DNA of 14,768 bases from Oscillospiraceae bacterium (lineage in GTDB: Bacteria > Bacillota > Clostridia > Oscillospirales > Acutalibacteraceae). Position numbers and translations under genes: made by a program. The notes beneath the pieces were generated by a model. The model made no database searches. It was not told where the DNA came from and saw nothing but the letters and a program-made list of their open reading frames with translations. The stretch spans positions 12,094-26,861 of the forward strand of contig JAHZCM010000001.1 of NCBI GenBank assembly GCA_019422905.1, given 5' to 3'. Positions within the stretch are counted from its first letter, which is position 1. Every line of letters starts with the position of its first letter. Below, piece after piece: positions 1 to 7,223 of this stretch.

Positions 1-10
1 TAAAATCCAT
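1..10 (-). CDS. 5' end of an unidentified gene, cut by the window edge
   Basis: On the minus strand an ATG at position 10 follows a good ribosome site (AAAGGAG at about 19-25, 8 nt before the ATG). Only three codons, reading Met-Asp-Phe, lie inside the window, so nothing can be said about the product. The gene points the same way as the two chromate-transporter halves upstream of it, but a separate TATAAT-like box at 111-116 suggests it may have its own promoter. Confidence 0.45.
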
Positions 11-51
11 GGCAATTTCTCCTTTCCGTTCTGAAAACGCCCGAAATAATT

Positions 52-116
52 AAAGGATCCTTTTCAGTCTCTCTGAACAGAGCACCTACTGGGATAAAAG
101 CCTTTTTCTTATTATA
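52..116 (-). promoter_or_regulatory. Possible promoter and 12-bp palindrome upstream of the truncated gene
   Basis: The AT-rich gap after the chromate-transporter genes holds a perfect -10 box (TATAAT on the minus strand, 111-116), though I find only a weak -35 box 17-18 bp upstream. Between it and the truncated gene lie a perfect 12-bp palindrome, AAAGGATCCTTT (52-63), and a small hairpin with CTCTG/CAGAG arms (about 73-84). Either could be an operator or leader structure. No T-box or riboswitch core is visible. Confidence 0.3.
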
Positions 117-163
117 ATGCAAAAAAACGCAAAATAACAGTGCCTAAATGTAAATAAATTAAA

Positions 164-763
164 TCAGAATTGCAGCACGATGCCCACAACCGCCGCAACG
201 GCGATGAACACCACCGGATGCAGCTTTTTCAGCTTCAGAATGCCGACGAGCAGCACGGCAAACAGGATAATCGCCGGAATATTGAACACATTGAAAATAT
301 CCGAAAAATACTTGAAATTTGAAAATGCCTCCGGGAAAAACAGCGAACCGCTCATCGTCGTGAAGCAGGCGCAGGCGATGAGGCCCGTGACCGCCGGACG
401 CAGCGTATAGAACACATCCTGCACAATTTTGCTTTCCTTGAAGCGCTTCAAAAACTGCGCGACAATCAGGATGATGATCACGCTCGGCGTAATCAGGCCG
501 ATGGTCGCGGTGGCGGCGCCCAAAATGCCGCCCGGAACCCCGCCGAGCGCAAAGCCCGCGTTGTAGCCCGCATAGGTTGCCATGTTGACGCCGATTGGAC
601 CGGGCGTGGATTCGGATATGGCGATCATATCGGAGAGCATCGCCTCGTCAAACCACGTATACTTGTCCGCAATCTCATAGAGGAACGGCAGTGTAGCGAG
701 ACCGCCGCCGATGGCGAAAAGGCCGGCCTTGAAAAATTCATAGAAAAGGAGCAGGAAGGTCAT
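164..763 (-). CDS. Chromate transporter family protein, second half-size subunit
   Basis: A 199-residue membrane protein of the CHR family. These take chromate, and probably other oxyanions, across the cytoplasmic membrane; short-chain members hold one CHR domain each and are normally encoded in pairs. The family signatures are present: an early glycine-rich FAIGGGLATLPFL stretch (about residues 16-28) and STPGPIGVNMATYAG (about 52-66), followed by four or five hydrophobic helices. Its ATG overlaps the stop of the upstream half gene (ATGA, 760-763), and a strong GGAAAGGAGG ribosome site lies inside the end of that gene, so translation is probably coupled and the two products probably pair. 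The length is usual for short-chain CHR proteins. Whether chromate is the real substrate cannot be told from sequence. Confidence 0.9.
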   Translation of the reverse strand: MTFLLLFYEFFKAGLFAIGGGLATLPFLYEIADKYTWFDEAMLSDMIAISESTPGPIGVNMATYAGYNAGFALGGVPGGILGAATATIGLITPSVIIILIVAQFLKRFKESKIVQDVFYTLRPAVTGLIACACFTTMSGSLFFPEAFSNFKYFSDIFNVFNIPAIILFAVLLVGILKLKKLHPVVFIAVAAVVGIVLQF

Positions 764-1317
764 TTCTTCTCCTCCTTTCCGGCAAGGCGTCCGTAAAGGA
801 CGCCAAAGAGCATCGCGACAATTACGATGATAACCGGCGATACGTTCAGCACCAGCGAAAGCAGAACCACAAGCGCAAAGATGATGATGCCGAGCAGATC
901 CTTAACGCCTTTCTTCCAGAGCTTGATAATGGCGGAAACAATCAGCGCGGCAACCGCCACGCGGATTCCGGCCAATGCATGCGCAACAACCTCGTATTCC
1001 GCAAAATGATTGATGAGCGAAGCCAGCACCAGAATAATTACAAACGACGGTGCGACAACACCCAGCGTGGCGACAATGCCGCCGAGGACTCCGCGCGTTT
1101 TCTGCCCGATAAACGTGGCTACATTGACGGCGATGATGCCCGGCGTACATTGGCCCACGGCATAGTAATCGAGCAGCTCCTCCTCCGTCGCCCATTTCTT
1201 CGTTTCCACAACCTCTTTCTGAAGCATGGGCAGCATCGCGTAGCCGCCGCCGAAGGTCAGGCCGCCGATGCGCGCAAACGTCAGGAACAGATCCCCGAGC
1301 TTAACCTGTTGGTTCAA
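760..1317 (-). CDS. Chromate transporter family protein, first half-size subunit
   Basis: A 185-residue CHR-family membrane protein and the first gene of the two-gene unit. It carries the FGGGYAMLPML motif (about residues 23-33) and the TPGIIAVNVATFIG motif (about 58-71), then several hydrophobic helices and a short basic and acidic tail. The start is TTG at 1317: AGGGGG lies about 7 nt upstream, while the next in-frame Met codons would remove the conserved first motif. A promoter at 1359-1386 lies close upstream. The two halves resemble each other in their motifs but are clearly diverged, as expected for a heteromeric pair. The gene is also downstream of the acetyltransferase gene on the same strand with no visible terminator between them, so some read-through is possible. 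Confidence 0.9.
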   Translation of the reverse strand: MNQQVKLGDLFLTFARIGGLTFGGGYAMLPMLQKEVVETKKWATEEELLDYYAVGQCTPGIIAVNVATFIGQKTRGVLGGIVATLGVVAPSFVIILVLASLINHFAEYEVVAHALAGIRVAVAALIVSAIIKLWKKGVKDLLGIIIFALVVLLSLVLNVSPVIIVIVAMLFGVLYGRLAGKEEKK

Positions 1318-1358
1318 AATATTTCCCCCTAAAATGGATTAGATTTTGCTTTTCATAT

Positions 1359-1386
1359 AGTATAGCATATCCGCCGCATTTTACAA
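1359..1386 (-). promoter_or_regulatory. Promoter of the chromate transporter pair
   Basis: Minus strand: -35 TTGTAA (1381-1386), a 16-bp spacer and -10 TATACT (1359-1364), about 40 nt upstream of the TTG start at 1317. The boxes match the sigma-A consensus in 4 of 6 and 5 of 6 positions. Confidence 0.6.
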
Positions 1387-1472
1387 GAGGAGGATAAAAT
1401 TGATATCTGCATGCCGCGGGGGAAGAAAACGATCCGATTCGGAGACGGGCAAAGCCTTTGAAAGCCGCAGCC

Positions 1473-2099
1473 TCAGGAATTGCTCAAGCGGCTCTCTTCG
1501 GCCAGGTCTTCTGCGGAAATAGGCCGATCTTTATAGTAGAATTTTTCATCTCGCTCGTCAAAATAGCGCACGACGCGGCACGGATTGCCCACGGCGACAC
1601 AGTTCGCGGGAATCGGCTTGGTCACGACGCTGCCCGCGCCAATCACGCTGTTTTCCCCAATCGTCACGCCGGGGCAGATTGTGACGTTTGCGCCGATCCA
1701 GCAATTGTCGGCGATTGAAACGGGATCGGTATACATGTATTTGCGCAGCTTTGGATTGAGCGGATGGCCAACCGTCGCGATTGTGACCGCCGGGCCGAAC
1801 ATAACATTGCTGCCAATCGCAATTCTTCCATCGTCTACAAAATTGCAGTTAAAATTGATATAGCAGCCCTGGCCGAGCGTGATATGCGTCCCATAACAGC
1901 AATAGAACGGCGGCTCGATCCACGCGTTGACCTTTCTGTCAAACAGAGCATCCAGAATTTCGTACCGCCGCTCGATCTGGTCCGGCCCCGTCGCATTGAA
2001 GGCCTGTATATGCCTTTTGCACCGCTCACGCTCTTCCGGCAGGCCCTCGCAATAGTCTGTAAAGAGCTTTCCGCTTTCAATTCTCTCTCGCATTGTCAT
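1473..2099 (-). CDS. Maltose/galactoside-type sugar O-acetyltransferase
   Basis: A 208-residue hexapeptide-repeat acetyltransferase of the Maa/LacA/NodL group, which uses acetyl-CoA to acetylate the hydroxyl of a sugar in the cytoplasm. An N-terminal Maa-type cap (MTMRERIESGKLF) is followed by a left-handed beta-helix of imperfect hexapeptides (about residues 70-175), with the likely catalytic histidine at 112 in TVGHPLNP and the closing VAVGNPCRVVR near 168-178. I chose the ATG at 2099 because AAGGTGA lies a short way upstream; a GTG at 2108 would add three residues but leaves poor ribosome-site spacing. It begins just after the MATE stop codon (2115), its ribosome site touching that stop, so the two are almost certainly one transcript. 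Its sugar is unknown. A detoxifying role beside an efflux pump is possible but unproven. Confidence 0.9.
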   Translation of the reverse strand: MTMRERIESGKLFTDYCEGLPEERERCKRHIQAFNATGPDQIERRYEILDALFDRKVNAWIEPPFYCCYGTHITLGQGCYINFNCNFVDDGRIAIGSNVMFGPAVTIATVGHPLNPKLRKYMYTDPVSIADNCWIGANVTICPGVTIGENSVIGAGSVVTKPIPANCVAVGNPCRVVRYFDERDEKFYYKDRPISAEDLAEESRLSNS

Positions 2100-2114
2100 A
2101 TTCTTCACCTTTCC

Positions 2115-3365
2115 TCAGTCGCGGGTCAGATTTTTAACCCATTTATATTTTTTATAATTCCGGTATACAGCCGGAAGCTTGACAAATTCATCGAGACTCA
2201 ACACAAGATAGACAACAAGCACCGGCAGATGCCAGACAAATGCCGCAAGCAGGCCCAAAGGGATCACGATGCCCCACATCGTGATCGTATCGCACAGGAA
2301 CCCAAACCGCGTATTGCCACCGGCGCAGAAAATGCCGCTGATCACCGTGCCGTTGATTGCCTTGGCCGGGAGATAAGCGGCGCAGACAATCAGCATTCCT
2401 TTCAGATATGCCTGCGCGGTCGGCGTGAGATTTCCCGCCGCCAGCATAACGAGCGGTATACATGCCGCAAGCGCCGCACCTGCCGCCGCGCCGAAAGCGA
2501 GCGACACATGGCAAAGCCTTCTGCCATACCGCCTCGCCTGCTCCAAATCACCGCTGCCCAGCGCGTTGCCAACTATAATGCCACTGGCCGAGCTGATGCC
2601 AAGGCAAACACATACGGCGATATTTTTCGCTATGGCGGCCAGTGCGTTCGCCGCGACGGCGTCGCTCCCAAGCCGCCCAAGAATAACGGAGATCATGGTC
2701 AGCCCGCATCCCCAAGCCAGCATGTTGGCCTGCACGGAGGCTGTGCAGTGCAGAAAATCCTTCCAAAGCGCTTTGTTTCGCTCAAGCAAACGGGAAAAAC
2801 GCAAGCACACGAACTCCCCGCGCACATTCTCAATCAGAACGAGCAACAGTTCCACGCCGCGGGACAACGTTGTTGCGAGGGCCGCACCCGCGATGCCGAG
2901 CGCCGGAAAGCCGCACAGACCAAAAATCAGCAGCGCATTCAGCGCTATATTCAGCACAGCGGCCACGGAACCGTATATCGTGCTGCGCAGGGTACGCCCG
3001 CTATTCTTCATAATGCACAAAAACACCTGCGAGAATCCGGTAAACAGATACGACCAGCTCACAATGCGCAAATACACCGCGCCAAATTCAATCAAGCATG
3101 TATCCGGCGTAAAAATACGCATGAGCAGCCGCGGCATGCCGAGCGCGGCCAGCACGGTTTCCCCGATCGTCAGCGCGCCAAGGAACAGATTGAGAACAAA
3201 CTGCACCTGTCCGGCAAGCGCCACCGCGGAAAGCGTGTCCTGTGTCAAAAATCCGAGCATCAGGGCATCCGAAGCGCTGACCAGCGCGGACATCAGGTTC
3301 TGAAAGGTTATCGGCAGAACAAGCGCAAGCAGCATTTGATTGAATTTTTTCTTTTCGCAAGTCAT
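2115..3365 (-). CDS. MATE-family efflux transporter with an internal deletion
   Basis: A 416-residue polytopic membrane protein of the MATE (MatE/NorM/DinF) family, which exports drugs or metabolites against Na+ or H+. Family features include the N-terminal helix with LALVLPITFQNL, SASDALMLGFL, the mid-protein RIVSWSYLFTGFSQVF, and the second-half match ANMLAWGCGLTMISVILGRLG. Members usually have about 440-460 residues. Here GALTIGE (about residues 63-69) runs directly into TVLAALGMPRLLMRIFTPD, whereas relatives have roughly 30-35 more residues there, including an AQYWGK-like loop and most of a helix. The reading frame stays open across the junction. The start has GAGAGGG about 8 nt upstream. 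It is divergent from the AraC regulator at 3485, its most likely controller. The pump may be impaired by the missing segment. Confidence 0.85.
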   Translation of the reverse strand: MTCEKKKFNQMLLALVLPITFQNLMSALVSASDALMLGFLTQDTLSAVALAGQVQFVLNLFLGALTIGETVLAALGMPRLLMRIFTPDTCLIEFGAVYLRIVSWSYLFTGFSQVFLCIMKNSGRTLRSTIYGSVAAVLNIALNALLIFGLCGFPALGIAGAALATTLSRGVELLLVLIENVRGEFVCLRFSRLLERNKALWKDFLHCTASVQANMLAWGCGLTMISVILGRLGSDAVAANALAAIAKNIAVCVCLGISSASGIIVGNALGSGDLEQARRYGRRLCHVSLAFGAAAGAALAACIPLVMLAAGNLTPTAQAYLKGMLIVCAAYLPAKAINGTVISGIFCAGGNTRFGFLCDTITMWGIVIPLGLLAAFVWHLPVLVVYLVLSLDEFVKLPAVYRNYKKYKWVKNLTRD

Positions 3366-3484
3366 TTTTATGCCCTCTCTTTACATCGGCCTCACTTCAT
3401 TTTATAATGATATCATCCTGTTTTTTGGAATTCTACCATTATAATCGCAAATTCCTATAATAATCATATCGGAAAGGAGTTTCT
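3366..3484. promoter_or_regulatory. Divergent promoter region between the MATE pump and the AraC regulator
   Basis: This 119-bp AT-rich gap must hold both promoters. On the plus strand TATAAT occurs at 3440-3445 and 3456-3461, and the AraC ribosome site AAAGGAG precedes the ATG at 3485. On the minus strand a TATAAA box (3401-3406) with a weak TCCAAA 17 bp upstream could serve the MATE gene. GGAATT (3427-3432) and AATTCC (3450-3455) form an inverted repeat, and TGATATCA (3408-3415) is a perfect 8-bp palindrome; either could bind the AraC-type protein. The -35 elements are poor, which fits activator dependence. Confidence 0.4.
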
Positions 3485-4372
3485 ATGACAGATCTCGATA
3501 TCATGAAAGACGCTTCGGAGATCGTGCACTATATACGCCCCGACCTGCCACTGCGTATCGCTATGGGTCAGCTCGCCCTTTTTCCGAATCGCCGTGCGCT
3601 CTGCCATTGGCACAACGATGTGGAGTTTATACGTATCCTTACCGGCAGTATGCGCTACTGCATTGGCGATCACACCATACTTCTGCAAACCGGCGACAGC
3701 CTTTTTGTCAATACCCGGCAGCTCCACTACGGCTTTGCCGGAGATACGCAGGACTGTACCTTTCTCTGCGTGCTCTTTCATCCCACGCTGCTCAATCAGG
3801 ATTGTGTGCTGTACCGTGAATTTGTTTCTCCCATACTCCAAAACACCGGGTTACCCTATCTGCATTTTGCGGCCGGCACCTCTGCCGGCGCAAAAATCGC
3901 CGCGCAGCTCGACCGCATATACGCACTGCAAGCGCAGGGCGGGTACGGCTATGAGCTCACCGTAACCGGCACGCTTTACGAGCTCTGGCAGTGCCTGCTT
4001 CCGCTGTGTGCGTCAACCGTGCTGTGCCATGAGTACGGCGATACAGCCCTGCAGAAAGAAATGGTTTCCTTCATCTACGGCCACTATGCTGAAAAGCTGA
4101 CGCTGCGGGATATCGCTGCGGCGGGGCACGTCAGCAAAAACAAATGCTGCACTATTTTCAAGCAATATACACAGCAATCGCCTATCAGCTTTTTAAACGC
4201 CTACCGCCTGGAAGTCAGCCGATACCTTCTCACCACCACGGCGGATCATATAACCGAGATCGCGCTGACCTGCGGCTTTAATTCCCCGAGCTATTTTACA
4301 AAGCTCTTTCTGCACAAATACGGCATCACACCTTCCGCATACCGCACACAGCAGCAGGGTTTGGTCAAATAA
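3485..4372 (+). CDS. AraC-family transcriptional regulator with N-terminal cupin domain
   Basis: A 295-residue cytoplasmic DNA-binding regulator. The N-terminal part (about residues 24-100) is a cupin-type sensor, with HWHNDVEF (41-48), a GD turn at 70-71 and a further His at 81. The C-terminal part (about 190-290) is the AraC/XylS double helix-turn-helix: first helix pair around LTLRDIAAAGHVSKNKCC (205-222), second around ITEIALTCGFNSPSYFTKLF (256-275), with the usual YGITPSAYR close. The ATG has a strong GGAAAGGAG site 6 nt upstream. It is divergent from the MATE/acetyltransferase unit, the arrangement usual for a local activator that senses a small molecule, often a sugar or drug. Neither ligand nor target is shown by the sequence. 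No clear terminator follows it. Confidence 0.92.
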   Translation: MTDLDIMKDASEIVHYIRPDLPLRIAMGQLALFPNRRALCHWHNDVEFIRILTGSMRYCIGDHTILLQTGDSLFVNTRQLHYGFAGDTQDCTFLCVLFHPTLLNQDCVLYREFVSPILQNTGLPYLHFAAGTSAGAKIAAQLDRIYALQAQGGYGYELTVTGTLYELWQCLLPLCASTVLCHEYGDTALQKEMVSFIYGHYAEKLTLRDIAAAGHVSKNKCCTIFKQYTQQSPISFLNAYRLEVSRYLLTTTADHITEIALTCGFNSPSYFTKLFLHKYGITPSAYRTQQQGLVK

Positions 4373-4418
4373 TGCAATTCTAATTTTAAAAAAAGCAAAC
4401 AAATATTTGGATGTTCGA

Positions 4419-4447
4419 TTGACAAATTTAATCCTTTCGTGTAACAT
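4419..4447 (+). promoter_or_regulatory. Strong promoter of the SOS-box gene pair
   Basis: A perfect -35 TTGACA (4419-4424), a 17-bp spacer and -10 TAACAT (4442-4447). The expected transcription start is about 4454, which places the LexA-type box at 4457-4470 on the initially transcribed bases. The coding start is at 4505. Confidence 0.7.
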
Positions 4448-4456
4448 TAAAGATAG

Positions 4457-4470
4457 CGAACGCACGTTCT
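4457..4470. promoter_or_regulatory. LexA (SOS) box, Gram-positive type
   Basis: The site reads CGAACGCACGTTCT. It fits 13 of 14 positions of the Bacillus LexA/DinR consensus CGAACRNRYGTTYC; only the last base differs. GAAC and GTTC are separated by exactly four bases. Its place, 10 bp downstream of the -10 box of a strong promoter, is a standard repressor position. A chance match in this position is unlikely, though binding is inferred, not shown. Confidence 0.65.
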
Positions 4471-4504
4471 CTAATTTTGTGAATGCGAAAGGAAACCAGA
4501 AAAA

Positions 4505-4702
4505 ATGAAAAACTACGCGGCATGGGGGCAGGAATATTTGGAAGAGGCGGAGGCCATAAAACGCCGCATTCAGTCAATACGGACCGATCCGGACGCCGCC
4601 GGCGACCGGGCGCAGCGCATCCGGCTCTTATACGATATGTATCTGGAATGCACGGTCACCGGCCATACGCTGCAAAGGCGCGGTGAAAACCTTGTCCGGT
4701 AA
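4505..4702 (+). CDS. Small helical protein of unknown function, predicted SOS-regulated
   Basis: A 65-residue soluble protein with no signal peptide or membrane segment. It is rich in charged residues and looks like two amphipathic helices: about residues 4-28 (WGQEYLEEAEAIKRRIQSI) and 37-60 (QRIRLLYDMYLECTVTGHTL). A helical or coiled-coil fold is therefore likely. I do not recognise a named family. The ATG is preceded by AAAGGA about 11 nt upstream, somewhat far. It is the first gene behind a strong promoter with a LexA-type box, and its end overlaps the sigma-like gene by 20 nt, so the two are probably translated together and may act together. A role as partner or inhibitor of the sigma-like protein is speculation. 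Confidence 0.7.
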   Translation: MKNYAAWGQEYLEEAEAIKRRIQSIRTDPDAAGDRAQRIRLLYDMYLECTVTGHTLQRRGENLVR

Positions 4703-5021
4703 CCGCAGGCGGAGCAGGGCTCCGCTGCACAAGCTACTCCTCGCGGAGCTGGAGCCTGCCCGCGGCTCAAACCGCCGGGAGCTATCGGAGGCCTCCCGCC
4801 TGCTGCGCCTCGCCATGGAGCACGAACTGACCGAACGGCAGCGCACCTGCCTTGAGCTCTACTATCTGGAAAACCTAACCATGCAGGAGATTGCCGACCG
4901 TCTCGGCACCACCCGCGGCAATGTCTCAAAGCGCATCAAAAAAGCCGTGGAGCGGCTGCGCCGGGCACTGCGCTACTCGGAGCCGGGGCTGAAATTTCTC
5001 TCCGACAGGAAAGACTCTTGA
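4683..5021 (+). CDS. Sigma-70 region 4-like helix-turn-helix protein
   Basis: A 112-residue protein. Residues 49-97 form a clear sigma-70 region 4 (LTERQRTCLELYYLENLTMQEIA, then DRLGTTRGNVSKRIKKAVERL), the part that contacts the -35 element. The N-terminal 45 residues are basic and helical; there is no region 2, so by itself it cannot melt a promoter like a full or ECF sigma factor. It may be a regulator that uses the sigma-4 fold, or a split or mobile-element-type sigma-like factor. The start is a GTG at 4683, overlapping the previous gene by 20 nt, with AAAGG close upstream; TTG at 4692 is an alternative. It sits second behind the SOS-box promoter, so induction by DNA damage is predicted. 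Its stop codon lies inside the -35 box of the next promoter. Confidence 0.8.
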   Translation: MKTLSGNRRRSRAPLHKLLLAELEPARGSNRRELSEASRLLRLAMEHELTERQRTCLELYYLENLTMQEIADRLGTTRGNVSKRIKKAVERLRRALRYSEPGLKFLSDRKDS

Positions 5022-5046
5022 AAATCGACGGGGTATATGCTAAAAT
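5018..5046 (+). promoter_or_regulatory. Promoter of the alpha-galactosidase operon
   Basis: -35 TTGAAA (5018-5023), a 17-bp spacer and -10 TAAAAT (5041-5046) preceded by an extended TGC. Five of six bases match consensus in each box. The TGA stop of the sigma-like gene (5019-5021) lies inside the -35 box. The expected start of transcription is about 5053, 30 nt before the ATG at 5084. Confidence 0.65.
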
Positions 5047-5083
5047 CTGTACAGACAACTTTTGGGAAAGGAACCTGCTCACC

Positions 5084-7222
5084 ATGAATCTGATTCACAT
5101 CACGGAAAACGGGCTGAACCTCGTTTTTGAGAAAAAAGAGGACGGCACATGCAAGCTGCTGCATTTTTCCGCCCTGCCTTTTGACGAAAGCCGCATTCTC
5201 CGTCAGCATGACCGCCGCACGGGCGAAATCAAAATCAACACCGAGCGCTACAACGTGCTTGAGATCATGATCTCCGGCCAGAACCGCCCGGGCGAGCGCC
5301 ACGGCAACAAGTACATCTCGACCTCCCCCGGCGACCGCATGCAGCTCGTCGATTTTCTGGACAAGCGCAATGCTTTCGGCCGCAAGCTGGAAATCCGGAT
5401 GCACGACGATATCTGCGGCATCGACACCGTCTCCCACATGCAGTTTTACGACGGCATCCAGGCCGTCCGCTGCTGGACGGATGTAAAAAACGTCGGCGGC
5501 GAGCCGCAGGGCCTCGAATACGTCTCCTCCTTCGCCCTGACCGGCATTGAAAAGGAGGGCCTGCTCTCCACGGACGACAAGATGCGCGTCTGGTATCCGC
5601 ACAACGGCTGGCAGCGCGAAATGCAGTGGGAGAGCTACAGCTTCCCCGAGCTCGGCCTTGCGCGGTGCCAGCCCGAGGAGATCCAGCGCTCCTCCAAGGT
5701 GATCGGCGCGACGAACATCGGCAACTGGTCCACAAAGGAATACCTGCCGATGGGCCTGCTCGAAAACACGGAAACCGGCTCCAACCTCTTCTGGCAGATC
5801 GAGCACAACGGCTCGTGGCACTGGGAGATCAGCGACCAGATGGGCAGCTTCTATCTCCAGCTCAGCGGCCCGTCCGAGACGGAATCGCACTGGTGGAAAA
5901 ACCTTCAGCCCGGCGAGACCTTCACGACCGTACCGGTCTGCGTCGGCTCCACGATCGGCAAATTCGACGACGCGATGGACGAGCTGACGAAATACCGCCG
6001 TGTGATCCGCCGCAAGAACGACGACAATGAAAAGCTCTGCATCATCTTCAACGACTACATGAACTGCCTGTGGGCAAACCCGACGACCGCGAAGGAGCTC
6101 CCGCTGATCGACGCCGCGCACAAGGCCGGCTGCGAATACTTCTGCGTGGATGCGGGCTGGTACGCCGCAGGCTTCTGGTGGGACAACGTCGGCGAGTGGC
6201 TCCCGAGCTACGAGCGCTTCCCGAACGGCCTTGAAGAGGTCATGGATTACATCCGCTCCAAGGGCATGATTCCCGGCGTGTGGCTCGAGATCGAGGTCAT
6301 GGGCATCTGCTGCCCGAAGGCCGCGCGCGTCCACCCCGATTGGTTCTTCACACGCCACGGCAAAAAGGTACATGACCGCAGCCGCTGGCAGCTCGACTTC
6401 CGGAATCCCGAGGTCGTGGCGCACGCGAACGAGGTTATCGACCGCCTGATCCGCGATTACCACGTCGGCTATATCAAGATGGACTACAACATCGAGCCGG
6501 GCATCGGCACCGAGCTGAACGCGGACAGCGCCGGCGACGGCCTGCTCGGACATGAGCGCGCCTATCTCGCGTGGCTCGATTCCGTTTTTGCGCGCTATCC
6601 CGACCTCATTATCGAGAACTGCTCCTCCGGCGGCATGCGCATCGACTACGCAATGCTCTCCCGCCACAGCATCCAGTCCACAAGCGACCAGGACGATTAC
6701 CTGCGGTATGCGTCCATCGCGGCGAACGCGCCGTCCGGCCTGACTCCGGAGCAGAGCGCGATCTGGAGCTACCCGATGAAGGGCGGCGGGCGCGAGGAGG
6801 CCGTGTTCAACATGTGCAACGCGCTGATGCAGCGCATCCACCAGAGCGGCCATCTTGCGGAAATTCCGGAAAGCGATTTCACGCTCGTCAAGGAGGCACT
6901 CGACTACTACAAGACGATCCGCGGGGACATCAAGGTCGCGCTGCCGTTCTGGCCGCTGGGCACCTCCCGCTTTACGGATACGTGGATCTCGCTCGGCCTC
7001 AAAACGGAGCACAAGGCGTACATCACCGTGTGGCGCCGCGGCGCGCCGGACGGACGCTGCGTGCTGCCGGTCGATTTCCTGCGCGGGAACCATGATGTAA
7101 AAGTCAGATGCGCCTATCCGGAAAATCACAACACGGCCTGCGCGTGGAACGCCGCGCAGGGCACCCTGACCGTCGATTTGCCCGCGCCGATCTGCGCCCG
7201 CATCTTCGAGCTGGAGTACTGA
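5084..7222 (+). CDS. Alpha-galactosidase, glycoside hydrolase family 36
   Basis: A 712-residue cytoplasmic enzyme (no signal peptide) predicted to release terminal alpha-1,6-galactose from melibiose, raffinose-type oligosaccharides or galactomannan fragments. An N-terminal beta-sandwich (about 1-310) precedes the catalytic barrel (about 320-630) and a C-terminal beta domain. Clan GH-D motifs are clear: FCVDAGWY, the nucleophile Asp467 in YIKMDYN, ENCSSGG, and the likely acid/base Asp535 in STSDQDDY. The length is that of bacterial GH36 enzymes. I chose ATG 5084, with AAAGGA 10-11 nt upstream, over the earlier in-frame TTG at 5018, which lies in the promoter. The HAD phosphatase gene follows after one base, so they form an operon. 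No sugar transporter is in the window. Some GH36-like proteins act on other galactosides, so the exact substrate is open. Confidence 0.93.
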   Translation: MNLIHITENGLNLVFEKKEDGTCKLLHFSALPFDESRILRQHDRRTGEIKINTERYNVLEIMISGQNRPGERHGNKYISTSPGDRMQLVDFLDKRNAFGRKLEIRMHDDICGIDTVSHMQFYDGIQAVRCWTDVKNVGGEPQGLEYVSSFALTGIEKEGLLSTDDKMRVWYPHNGWQREMQWESYSFPELGLARCQPEEIQRSSKVIGATNIGNWSTKEYLPMGLLENTETGSNLFWQIEHNGSWHWEISDQMGSFYLQLSGPSETESHWWKNLQPGETFTTVPVCVGSTIGKFDDAMDELTKYRRVIRRKNDDNEKLCIIFNDYMNCLWANPTTAKELPLIDAAHKAGCEYFCVDAGWYAAGFWWDNVGEWLPSYERFPNGLEEVMDYIRSKGMIPGVWLEIEVMGICCPKAARVHPDWFFTRHGKKVHDRSRWQLDFRNPEVVAHANEVIDRLIRDYHVGYIKMDYNIEPGIGTELNADSAGDGLLGHERAYLAWLDSVFARYPDLIIENCSSGGMRIDYAMLSRHSIQSTSDQDDYLRYASIAANAPSGLTPEQSAIWSYPMKGGGREEAVFNMCNALMQRIHQSGHLAEIPESDFTLVKEALDYYKTIRGDIKVALPFWPLGTSRFTDTWISLGLKTEHKAYITVWRRGAPDGRCVLPVDFLRGNHDVKVRCAYPENHNTACAWNAAQGTLTVDLPAPICARIFELEY

Positions 7223-7223
7223 A

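Noticed and set aside
11..163. T-box or riboswitch leader for the gene at the left edge
   Set aside because: No T-box core (AGGGTGGNACCGCG-like) or other known riboswitch signature is present; only short stems.
1386..1522. Strong AGGAGG site followed by a TTG and a 40-codon plus-strand ORF
   Set aside because: The site overlaps the -35 box of the minus-strand chromate promoter, the peptide is low-complexity, and the ORF runs into the convergent acetyltransferase gene.
1764..3407. Plus-strand open frame of 547 codons
   Set aside because: It lies antisense to the acetyltransferase and MATE genes, both well supported, and its translation is Arg/His/Gln-rich with no domain.
4483..4686. 67-codon plus-strand ORF overlapping the 65-aa gene
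   Set aside because: It is a different frame with a Gly/Arg-rich product and no ribosome site of its own. The 4505 frame has the better start and is coupled to the sigma-like gene.
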